DNA from: Hoplostethus atlanticus
Lineage: Eukaryota > Chordata > Actinopteri > Trachichthyiformes > Trachichthyidae
DNA length: 64,000 nt
Reading direction: 5' to 3'
NCBI GenBank assembly: GCA_034670405.1
Contig: JAXDDX010000046.1
Coordinates: 2,871,001-2,935,000 of the forward strand
A model generated the notes under the pieces. The model did not search any database and was not told the origin of the DNA. It was given only the letters and a program-made list of their open reading frames with translations. The position numbers were made by a program, and so were the translations under genes. Within the stretch, counting starts at the first letter, position 1. Each line of letters starts with the position of its first letter. Below are positions 40,988 through 51,950 of this stretch, one piece after another.

Positions 40988-41760
40988 GAAGTGAGAGAGA
41001 GAGACACACAGAGACAGAGGAGGGGCAGAGACAGGGAAAGAAAAGGTTGGAGGAAGAGAGAGAGAGAGAGAGCGAAATAGAAAGGATGGAGTGAGAAAAA
41101 AAGTGTGTGTGCATTTGTGTGTATAAGAACCAAAGAGAAAGGCGTCGAGAGGAGAGGAGGGAGGGGGGGGGAACAAGTGAAGGGGAGAGGGATATTGACC
41201 GACATTGCTGTAGGAATTGGGGGGTTCTCTGTAGGGACTGAGGTCAGAATCCCCCCCAGCAGGTCTACAGTCTGCTACTTCAAACAGAGCCCACTGGAGC
41301 CCACTCTATTGAGCTCTGAGAGGGTATTTATAACCCACTCCCTTCCAACACAAACACTGGAGAGGTGCATGCACCGGCTGCTACGAGCCCCACAACATAC
41401 ACAGAGCAATTTTCAAAAGAAAACACATCGAGTGTACTCTTTGGGGGTGGGGTGTGGTGGGGTTAGGGGTTTGCAGCCAGCGAACAGAGAAATTAATAGT
41501 TAATAGAATGTGGTTTCGTGTGTAAGTGTGTTGGAACTCGAAGGTATTTGTAGAAGATGGGTGAAAGTGTGGTAGTAGACAGGTGCAGATAAAAGAGAGA
41601 AATGGTGCCCAGAGATGGTGTACAGACACTGGTGTAGAGAGGTAAAGACACCACCTCTGTAGCTACATGTTCCCCTGCTGGCCTGGGATCAGATCCTGCT
41701 AGAATGTACTGTGTGTCCCTCTCAGCTTCCCCACTGTCTCGATACAACAAGAAAGAAATT

Positions 41761-41762
<2 letters not shown>

Positions 41763-41818
<56 letters not shown>
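41763..41818. repeat. (GA)n microsatellite
   Basis: About 28 perfect GA units in the onecut3 intron. Confidence 0.95.
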
Positions 41819-41820
<2 letters not shown>

Positions 41821-42020
41821 GTCATCCTCATGGATTTGTGGCATGTAGTTGTCTCCAGCTGCTGCCACTGTTATTGTCTGATTTTTTCCTCTGGTATTTT
41901 TCATATTAACCTTCGACGATGTCTCACTCTCATGGCGTGTCTCAATACGTGGCCTACATGTACATTTTGTGTACATGCATGAATTTGGTGTTCTTCTTCC
42001 ATGTGCTCATATGTCCTAGC

Positions 42021-42057
<37 letters not shown>

Positions 42058-42393
42058 GTGCGTGCTTGTGTGCATATGTGTGTGTGATTGTGATTATGCT
42101 GAAGTGGCTGGAGCCAAGCAGTGGCGCTCTGTGTCTAATTACAGTGGAACAGAGCCCATTGATCAGCCATTGCAGTCCAATCTGTTTACTACAGATGTCT
42201 AACCTGCACACAGGCCCATCCATCATATTCATATTTCACATCAACACTGCAGCTATGCATATCACACACGTCCACACACAAATATGCATACAAGGTTGCT
42301 GAATTGCACATGTACACACAAGCATCACTTGCATGTATATGTAGCATCACAGTATAAATAAATTTGATTTATTATATGATTCAGGGTAGTCAT

Positions 42394-42428
<35 letters not shown>
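42394..42428. repeat. (ATG)n trinucleotide repeat
   Basis: Eleven ATG/TGA units. The methionine-repeat reading frame is spurious. Confidence 0.95.
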
Positions 42429-42429
<1 letters not shown>

Positions 42430-43141
42430 AGGTTATTTCATGGTTTGGACAATGAGTTAAGCATCAGCCAAGTGATAAAAAGACCCTTATATATTTTTGT
42501 AAGTGAATTATTGACCTTGATCTGGCCTGTACATGTTGAAATAATACCACCCACTGTGTATTATTGTCTTTGTTGAGATTGCTCTTAATATAATTTGATA
42601 AAAATAACTTTAAAAGTCTAAAATAGTCTTTAAAATATTAAATAGAATAAAACCCAGCGATGCCAGGAACAAAAACTACAATGTATACCCATATATGATG
42701 GATCTATCTCATCCATAAATATGAAGGCAATATCTCTGGAAATAGTTTTTGATGTTTGTTTATATATTTTGTTCTCTACTAACACATGGGGGCAGCTCTT
42801 TTATGGAAACCTGCTACTGTAGGAAGACGAATCCTAGATTGTAGGGCAGGCAAGCAATATTTTAAATAGTAATGTAAGACTTTTTGTTTGCTTTTAATCT
42901 GAACAAACTGATTTTTTTTTTTATTACAAACATTCCCTTCACAGATCTGTCCCTCATTGTGTCATGATCACAAAACAAGTTTCTCTCTTCTCTCTTCACA
43001 TCATTTCATCGGTGAGTCACGTCCTGCACGTCCTGTCGAGCGCTTTTTCGTCTTTTGGTCGCTAGGTGTCGCTCTCGCTGTGGCCTGGCTGCATAGGGCG
43101 CCATAGTGCGCTGCCTTTGCTACAGGCGCTGGATTTAGTAA

Positions 43142-44345
43142 TCAATATCGATCGATCGGTGAGGAAGGGGGCCCTGATTACTGAACCAAGCTCGGCGTAG
43201 AAAAGAAAAAAATCGATCATTGCAGCTTTTAGAGCTACAGTAGGCACCGAGCAGAGACGGACAGAAACTCATGCACAAAGAACAACCCACGCTGGACAAG
43301 TCCAGAAATCCTATTTTGGTGCTGAGTATTTTCTTATTCCTCAGAGGTGTACACCCTGCTGGCAGGACACGGGGTAAAAGGCAGTGTAATTTCTATAACT
43401 CACCCATGGTGTTGTTGAACATGAGCTGGCCTACTTTGAATGGATCCAATAGGCTTGGCTACTCACCAGGTTTCAAAGGCAGCTCAACCTGGCCAGGCTC
43501 ATCTTATTAGCAGAGTTATTCTTTTAAAAAAACATTGTTCATATTAGACAACATATGGTTGGATTGACCTATAGCCTATATAGCCTATTATCATTTTCCA
43601 GAAATACAGTTATTAATCACTTCTCAATTAATCTTCATGAATGCCAATCAAGGGCCACTATACAGACCTAATAGACTACTGGATGATTCTTTTTTTTTTT
43701 TTTAAACATGTTAAAAAAAAAAAATCAGTGACACTGTAAATGTTATTATTTCCCTAAAACTTAAAATCCCTTAATGACCAATGTCGAAATTATCCTTTAT
43801 GTTTATATCAAACCATTAAGCAAAACTATTTCCTGACGACATTAATATTCTTTGCCTCACGACAAAGCGAGAGAGGTTAAGAGAAAGGCCCTGGGTGTTC
43901 AATATCGATCGATAGATTCGTGAATAATTCGTGTGTGAAATTCAGTCCGTCCAATTAATTATGCCTTGGAGGGGGAGTAGGCCTGGAGAGGAGATTCACC
44001 GAGGGGTGGAGACACAAAAACACACTGGGAGGAAAACGTGATGATCCAGCTTTCTTTACACCTCCTGGATTACACAGGAGGCCTGCTCAAATCAAAAAGG
44101 TTGGACTGTAAAGAAACAAACTACTAAAATGATCCGTTTTGCAGACATCACGTGCTACCCACTTCATCTGTGATGCCTTTGTTAGTAAACATTTAGATTA
44201 TTTTTTTTGCTGAGTTGACAACATCACAGCGGCTTCTGACCCCTGTCTTTGTCTTTTGGTCCCGTCCATTGAAGGAAGTGTCTACTGCTTTAATACGCCA
44301 CCTATTTCACGGAAGAGCATTAATCATCGATTGATCATTACTGCC
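43142..44345. promoter_or_regulatory. onecut3: Candidate intronic enhancer cluster with ATCGAT sites
   Basis: An identical 15-mer TCAATATCGATCGAT occurs at 43142-43156 and 43899-43913. AATCGATCATT lies at 43211 and CATCGATTGATCATT at 44325. ATCGAT and ATCAAT/ATTGAT are CUT-domain recognition sequences, so the cluster could bind ONECUT or CUX proteins. The surrounding 43.7-45.6 kb is repeat-poor and AT-rich with homeodomain-type TAAT sites. Function is inferred from motif density. Confidence 0.35.
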
Positions 44346-46111
44346 CTTCAGCTCGTAATGAGAATGTCAAACAGGCTAACATTGTATCTACAGTGCTCGC
44401 TGTACGCCTGATTTCATGTGCTTCTAAAAATGATCCGTTTTCGATCATTTGCTCCCAATGGTGGCATTTATTTTTTCTCTCCAGAATCTCCACACTGCTT
44501 GAAATCCAGTCTGAGCTCACTGTAAAGCAGAACCTGGCCTTAAATGACTAATGTGATTAATTCAACAATAAACACGTTTACTGTATACGGTTCTGTGTGT
44601 TTATACACACACTGCAGCCACATTGCATCCCTTCACTAATTCGTGCAGGGCTTGCTTACTCATTTTGCACCTTTTTCCTAATTCATCCATTTAGCTCCCT
44701 TAAGAAGCATCATTGGGTAACACGCTGTAGCCTTCAATTCCCTGAACTGATACCTTAAACGGTGGCGCCTTTCCATTTATTAACCAATATCTTTGCTCGT
44801 TTTCCCATAGACTGTTGCCCAGAGATTGATAGTGTGTGTATCGACACGGCCACAATCTTAAAGGCTCTTTGTACAGTGGTATTTATCCACATTTCAGCTG
44901 CAGGGCAGTGCCAAGCTCTCGCCAGCCCAAAACACTTCCAGCTCAATACTCCTTAATGTAATGAGTGAGAATTGGTGTTAATATACTGATAAAGTGACGC
45001 GATTTGTTTGTTTGCCTTCCCCACGACTCAGCTGCAAGGCATTTCCCCACCACTTCAATAACACTCAACCTGAACTCACTTATAGATTCGCCCACACCCC
45101 ACCTTGGTCTTTCCGGTTGTGTGCCAGCAACATTTCGCTTTAGCTTCTTTTGACTGGGTAATATAATCTCCTATCACAGCCGTGCTTACCCTATAATCAC
45201 ATCTCGAACAAAAACATTAAAAAACGTGGTGTGTTTATATATATTCTCTGTGACTATTAGGCCACGAGTTTTATTCTATTTTAGATGCATGAAATTGATG
45301 CACGTAAGAAACAGAGCGTTATTAATTGCTATGTTTTATACACCCCCATGTGTTATTAGCTACCCAGTGGTAAAACCTAAGAAATTGCAGAGCGCCGAAA
45401 ATTCAATAATCAATAAAGATTGCCGCTTGTGATCATCACACTCCTCATGAGGTTTTAGATAATGAAAGCCATTCAGCCATTTAAATGCATGATTGAGAGA
45501 AATGTATGGCTGAATTTTAACTTGCACTATTTTTTCCAAGTTAATAGTAGCCTATAGTCTGTGCCATTTATTTGTAAGAGTGGGTTCAACGTTAGAATGA
45601 TACTCTGTTATCTGTGATTACCATTGATTGCATTCATAATTGCTTCGACCAGTTATGCGTGATGAGGATAATGATTATGATGCTTTATTTTCTGCAGACA
45701 GGCCTACAGTTTCATTTTCCCCTCCTAAAACAACAGGTGTACTCTTTCTTCTTTCTAGAAATCACCAGAAGTTTGTCATAAATGTGTGAGTTCCGATATT
45801 TTTTGCTATATCATTTATTATTTAGACAGAAATTACTGTAAAGACCAAATTCAGGAATTGTAATTATTGATAATTGAAATATTTCATTCCAATGTGATGA
45901 ACCCATTTGGGATGGGTCTAAATTTCTAATGTCTTTTTTTAAAATCTAAATTAAACTCGTTTGTAGGTCATACGCCTGCTGAATTATTGTGTATTGTATT
46001 CTCTATTGTAGGCCTGATATAATTCACCTTACAAACAATGAACAACCGTTTAAAGCCAACAAATAACCTCACTAAATAAATATCAGACCGTGTGAAAGCT
46101 GCCTCGGTGGG

Positions 46112-46112
<1 letters not shown>

Positions 46113-46178
<66 letters not shown>
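46113..46178. repeat. (GT)n microsatellite
   Basis: About 33 perfect GT units in the onecut3 intron. Confidence 0.97.
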
Positions 46179-46181
<3 letters not shown>

Positions 46182-47118
46182 TCTGGCGGATTTGACGTGG
46201 GCGAGCAGAGGGTGGTGAGGCTATGTGGCCAATCAATAGATCCGCATGTAGGCCTGCCTGGCCAAGCGGCCTGTCTGGGGTCGATGCTGAATGGGGCTGA
46301 TCTGAAACTGGATGCCACGCATGAAGTGGAGGGGAAACCCACCTAAAATCATTTTAACCTCCTTTGTATTTGCGGAATACAGTTTACCTTCCTTTTGACA
46401 CTGACATAATTCTTTATGAGGTAAATTTCCATCCCAGTATCAAACTGATGTGCGACATAAAACGATAGGATCTTTACAAAAAAGAAAATCTGAAAATATA
46501 TTTTATTTTTGTTATTAATAGTGGTTGTGATTTATTCCAATTTACCCATCTTTTTATCACGAATGATAAGTTGCAGAGATTTAGAAAATTCCACCGTAGG
46601 ATTGATCTAGTTCACATCGAAAAATATTAACATTCTTCAAATGGAGCTGTCACTTCTTTGCTAATTTCATAGAGCAACAAGTCGCTAGGACGGGGGCAAA
46701 CACCCGAGCCATCAGAGCCTCAGCCTGCTGCGGTTAGATATTGTTTACTATCCATGGGAAGATTTTCGAGTTTCAATTCAATAATGGTCTCAGTTGATAA
46801 TTTGGGGCAACACGTCATAACTTTCACCCTCATTACAATGACCGAATTACATGTATATGGCCTGTTTTCCCCACCGCAAAACAAAACGTACTAGGTTGCA
46901 ATAAGTAGTTTTTATTGTGTGTGAGTGCAGACTGCCATGGACTGCAAATCCCCTGACTGGCCAATTTCTTAGCACTGATCTTGATCTGTTAAAGTTAGTT
47001 ATTTTTGTTTTAAACGTCCAAAATCTCTCCAGATTATGGTGATTGTTTTATGTTTTATTCGTAAAACATTTCGATAATCCCCTCAAAGTTCCATGTTGGT
47101 AGTTATGATAGTATGCAA

Positions 47119-47190
47119 CAACTATAATAATAATCATAATCATAATAACCATAATAATCACAATAATCACAATAATCATAATAATAATCG
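47119..47190. repeat. Degenerate (AAT/CAT) low-complexity tract
   Basis: Alternating AATAATCAT-type units over about 70 bases. Confidence 0.85.
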
Positions 47191-47724
47191 TGAAGTGTGT
47201 GACGTAACGTAACGTAAAGTAAGGCCAATGTATCGCTAGAGCTTTGCAAACTGTGGCCTGATGGTGTAAAAAAAAGGCGTGATGAAGTAATCCATATCAG
47301 GATGTATCCTAAAAATTGCATTGATGCTAAAGTAACATATATTATAGTGTATGATAAATTTATTTTACTTGTCTGTCGTAAAAAGAAAAATATTCCAACA
47401 CGCACACGCACACACACAAATCCAAATTGCTCCAACGCTCCTCTGTACAGCCAGAAATCCTGAATACCTCAAAAGAAACAATCAAAATAAGATAAGATAG
47501 TGTTTCATATCGGCTCAGTATGGAAGGACAAATTAAACTCCAGATTACTAATTTCAGAATAGCCTACAGGCTATTCGTTATATTTATTAGCACGTAATAC
47601 AAAAGGTATATGGGCTAACATTGATTCATCCATCAATTGATTTCACAGTCGTTTTGTTCCTTTGTTGATTTGTGTGGGTTTGCCCAACTGGAGTTTCGGG
47701 TTGCATCTGTGGGTACGGTAAACG

Positions 47725-47725
<1 letters not shown>

Positions 47726-47767
<42 letters not shown>
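47726..47767. repeat. (GT)n microsatellite
   Basis: About 21 perfect GT units in the onecut3 intron. Confidence 0.97.
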
Positions 47768-47768
<1 letters not shown>

Positions 47769-48139
47769 TTGCGGTTTTGTTGCGAGCGATCGACCCTGAA
47801 TGGCTCACAGAGGTTCCATATCAAATCATATATAGGCTCACATCTCAAAAAGACCCGGCAAAACGAGATTTGCGAATAAAAACAAGATTTTATACAAAAT
47901 ATTGTCCTACGTTACTTTTTTCACGACTCATGTATAGACAAATAATTTACATCCAATATGGCCGACCTACCAATAGTTATAATAAGGATCATTAATAGTA
48001 TAGGGTTGTGGGCTGACACACTGCTGGATTTCACCGGCTGGATTTTCTGCTTTTTTCTGCTTTGTTTCAAGATGTTGCTACTTATTTCTAGAAACTTACT
48101 AAGAACAAGGGAATATGCGTTGGAAACAAGTGGAATATC

Positions 48140-48390
48140 TAGTGTATTCATCTCACTCTGTTCATACTGCCATTATTGTCCATACTGTATATATTTTAGC
48201 ATTTACATCTATCCCTTATTGTTTATTTAATATTTAATATTTATCTTACCATTATACATATGCACATACTCTGCACTTCACTGCTATTTGCACTTCTGGT
48301 TAGATGCCAAACTGCATTTTGTTGTTTCAGTACTTGTAGTCTGTGTAATGACAATAAAATTGAATCTAATCTAATATAATCTAATTAATC
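48140..48390 (+). mobile_element. LINE-type 3' tail with (AATCT)n end
   Basis: The segment ends with TGCACTTCTGGTTAGATGCC, then a GACAATAAAATTGAATCTAA stretch and repeated AATCT units. This wording is a very common retroposon 3' end in fish genomes, and the short pentamer array fits a LINE tail. No coding part remains. The left boundary is uncertain. Confidence 0.55.
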
Positions 48391-48671
48391 TCACCCCATT
48401 GGCGAATTTTTACATTTTTCACTTGGTTCAAGAAAATTAAGATTTTAGGACTGAATAGACTTACGAAACTAAATGACTTGTTAAGATGGATATTTTTTTG
48501 CAGTGTACTTTAGAGTCTTGAATTGGATACGTGCCTTTTCTGTCCTTTAATTGCGTGGAAATTGTCCTTGCCTTGTGTTCTTTTAGCACGCGCATTAAAG
48601 AAGCCATTACCCTTTAATAAGCGATGGCCTGTCAGGGCGTCAGATAAGTAGCCAATGCGACGGAGACACTA

Positions 48672-48774
48672 TTTCAATGGTGAATCACTGATATTTCAAT
48701 GGTGTTTCACTGATGTTTCAATGATGTTTCATGGTGAACTGGTGTTTCACCGGTGTTTTACTGGTGTTTCGACG
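48672..48774. repeat. 11-bp minisatellite, about nine units
   Basis: Degenerate tandem units of the form TTTCAMTGRTG (for example TTTCAATGGTG, TTTCACTGATG, TTTCACCGGTG). Confidence 0.8.
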
Positions 48775-48799
48775 ACAGTGACCACACATTTATAACCAC

Positions 48800-49310
48800 T
48801 GTTGATCTCGTTACTCTTAGTAATACATTACTCGTTACTAATTTCAGAAGTAATGTTATTACCTATCATGGTGTAATCCGTAACACTCCTCGTTACATTA
48901 TTGATCTGTTACAACTTCAAAACTGGCAGTTGCGTCCTCTTCAAAAATCCGGATAACTCAGTTAGGCTACATCTCCTGTGGATGACTAGGGGATAGTGTT
49001 GATCTCCAAAACATATTTAACATGGGGATAGTGTTGATAGTGATAGTGAACAGGGATAGTGTTGATCTCCAGTGTTCAAGTCCTTTTGCTCCATAAAACA
49101 AAATAATTCTGACTGGGGAAGGACGTAGGCTAGAATTTAGATAATTCAACTTCAATCTGATATTTAGAGAGGGCTCTGGAAAAAATAACGGCCTATTTTG
49201 TGATTGGTAACCGTAGAATTATTGCTGAAATTGAAATAGTAATTCGTTACACTTCTCGTTACCGGGGAAAAATAATGACGTTACTGTAATGCGTTACCAC
49301 CCAACCATGT
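48800..49310. mobile_element. Possible non-autonomous hAT-like DNA element
   Basis: Both flanks are rich in GTTAC/GTAAC steps (CTCGTTACTAAT at 48830 and TTCGTTACACTTCTCGTTACC at 49243), and the right edge reads GTAATGCGTTACCACCCAAC. This matches the style of hAT-type termini in teleosts. The middle (48988-49070) repeats GGGATAGTGTTGAT three times. The boundaries and the target duplication could not be fixed. Confidence 0.35.
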
Positions 49311-49950
49311 AGGCCAGGGCAGGCATGCAGGATGCACGGAACAGAGAGTGTTTTTGGGTAGACATGGCATTACATAATACCAGAGTCCATCGACACAACT
49401 AGCCTGCTGATGTGATTTGGTCAACATTTTAAATTGCACAACAGCCTTTGCTCTTTGAAACCATCAATTGTCGTGAGCCCTATGTAAACCACCGCAGCTA
49501 ATTCCCTGATAAGCGGGTCAAAAGCCACAGTATTGTTTTGTTCTGGTCTAGACTACATTAAGCAGCATTACATACAAGCCTGCATGTTTATATTCTTCAA
49601 ATCCTTTATCCACCTGATTCCACAGCGCAAGGATAAATAATATACTTTCTTAATTATTATCCAAAGTGGTATACAGGTTCACAGTTTGTGTTTTTGCTTG
49701 GAATAGAGGACGTCGGCTACGCAGCGCCATTTAACCCTCTGATGCTAGCCGCGTGCATTCAGTCAACTCTGCCAGCAATTTGATTTAAAGGTCATTCTCT
49801 CCTATCGATCCGGTTTGGCGAGGGGGCGACGGAGTAGCGTAGGAATTGATCATCTAAAATAGAAGAGATGGTATTCTAGACTGTACAGAGCCCAGACCTC
49901 TGCTGCATTTATAATTGCCAAGCACATCCCCCGTGTGAATACGAAAGAGG

Positions 49951-49953
<3 letters not shown>

Positions 49954-49988
<35 letters not shown>
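49954..49988. repeat. (GT)n microsatellite
   Basis: About 17 GT units in the onecut3 intron. Confidence 0.95.
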
Positions 49989-49992
<4 letters not shown>

Positions 49993-50461
49993 CGTGATGT
50001 TTGCAAAAAATATATATTTTTTAAAAAGACGGGTGACGATACAGGAAACAATGTAGGGCTCCTGCCCCGGTCGCTGCACTGTACACTACTACTACTCTAC
50101 TCATATTACATTTTTATAAATACTATATATTTTATAAATATTAAATATGACGTGACCAGGGTGAAACAGTCTGAGTGGGATAGATAATAATAATATAATG
50201 AGGTTAAATGGTTAAATTTAACGTCATCCCATGGCGTATTTCCGTCTACTGTTTCACAAATATCAGAAACAGTGAGAGTAAAGCTTTCAGATGTGAAGGT
50301 GTGCGTTTGGCTCTGTAGACTTGTCTCCAGCAGCGATGTGAGCAACAAGGCAGTGTAAGGAGCATGCGTTTATTAGTCATTCTGTTGTGTGTTTTGAAGG
50401 GTGAGCTGTTAATGGGAGAAATGGTGTTGCATGGTGGAGGTGGAGGGGGCGGAGAGGAGGG

Positions 50462-50471
50462 GTGTGTGTGT

Positions 50472-50502
<31 letters not shown>

Positions 50503-50509
50503 GGGGGGG
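50462..50509. repeat. (GT)n followed by a 24-base poly-G tract
   Basis: Twelve GT units run into 24 consecutive G residues, able to form a G-quadruplex and a likely assembly weak point. Confidence 0.95.
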
Positions 50510-50755
50510 TATGGCTGCATGGCGCAGCTCCAGAGATGGAAAGGAGAGGCCGGGGGAATGGAAATCGATACAGATTCAGGGCTCGCCAGATCGGCCTTAA
50601 CAATGTGTATGGCGCAGACGCACTCTATATCCCGATCACATACACACGGGAGACAAGACACGGGAGGCGACATGCAGACTGTATGCTATATAAGCCGATG
50701 CTATACAGTCATGCACTGGTAAATAAATAAAAAGGTGGGTAAACTGTGACCTCCA

Positions 50756-50835
50756 GTCGGTGATCATCATAAACAATACAACCACTTCGATAAACAAAAA
50801 TCAATTACATTTTCAGAAAAGCATTCATTTATGTA
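50756..50835. promoter_or_regulatory. onecut3: Duplicated intronic element, copy A, with ONECUT consensus site
   Basis: Starts GTCGGTGATCATCA and contains AAAAATCAATTAC at 50796-50808, an exact match to the HNF-6/ONECUT consensus (DHWATTGAYTWWD, reverse complement), then CAGAAAAGCATTCATTTAT. A diverged copy lies 1.1 kb away at 51875. Regulatory role is inferred. Confidence 0.4.
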
Positions 50836-51874
50836 TTTTTCCTTAAAAGCCCCTCATCTTCATATAGCTTACATCAGATAGGCTACTGCTTACTGTAATG
50901 TCTACTATGACTTTACTTAACGAAGATTTATGCCAGCCTAAAAATATGTTAACTCTATTCCGCCAATTAAAAGGCGTGTTAATTGAGTTTAAGTGGGTTT
51001 GCCCTCCACTACATAACACCCATCTCTCCATTCTGGGTCACATAATGATGCAAAGCACGAATTGCCATTTCATCTGGTGTAGGCTACACTGAACCCGGGC
51101 TTTAAAGAAAATAGCCTAAAGGTATAACCTTAAGAAAATGGCTGTTGCTCACCCTCCAGAGGATTTCAAAGGCGATGTGTGTACACATGTGTGGCTCAGT
51201 ATTTACAGGACACGTTGCTGTGCTTAACGAACAACGAGACTCTGAAACCGCAGCTGCACTGTTTACTCCCCTATCTTCCCCTCACACATCAATTATTAAA
51301 GTACCAATCGATCATTTCGCAGGCTAACATCAAGCCATCTCTTCATGAAAAAGCCTGTTTCAGATGATCCCGCATCAATCACATCTTAATACCCTATCCA
51401 ATTAAACCCATTATCCTGGCTTAAGTGACCAAAACAGCACCACTCGTGACTATTTTTGTTCCTGTTGTTTATTTTGGTGAGTAGCTTTTAAACAAAATGC
51501 AACATCTTCCAGTTGGCATTACCGGAGTCTAATCCCAAAAGATCGAGAGGTGATTTGAATGGAAACCTCAGTTGGTTTGCAGCTAAACTGGAAAGTAGGG
51601 TAACACAGCCCACAGGGCTGTGAGAATGACGTGATGGTGATATTGATCGCTGGATGGAAGCTGTTGGATGAAATAATGGTGTTTAGGGCCTACAAGAAGG
51701 CTATTATCTATGTTTTAGTAAAACTCAAGTTTACCACCTTGAACTGTCCTCAAAGCAGAGACAATAGTGTTTCAGCACTCTGGACAGCGCCTTGTGTCAA
51801 GTGGGTCCTAGGGCACGAGCATGCAGGATACAGTATATGCTGTTATAGTGATGTAGTGGAAAATGAAAATATGA

Positions 51875-51950
51875 GTCGGTGATCATCAGGCAAACAACCA
51901 CCAATATAAACAAAAATCAATTTAATTCCCAGAAAAGCATTAATTTATAC
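51875..51950. promoter_or_regulatory. onecut3: Duplicated intronic element, copy B, with ONECUT consensus site
   Basis: Starts GTCGGTGATCATCA, keeps the block TAAACAAAAATCAATT (consensus site at 51912-51924) and the block CAGAAAAGCATTAATTTAT, while the DNA between these blocks has diverged and contains short indels relative to copy A. Retained blocks in a diverged duplicate suggest selection on the site. Confidence 0.4.
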
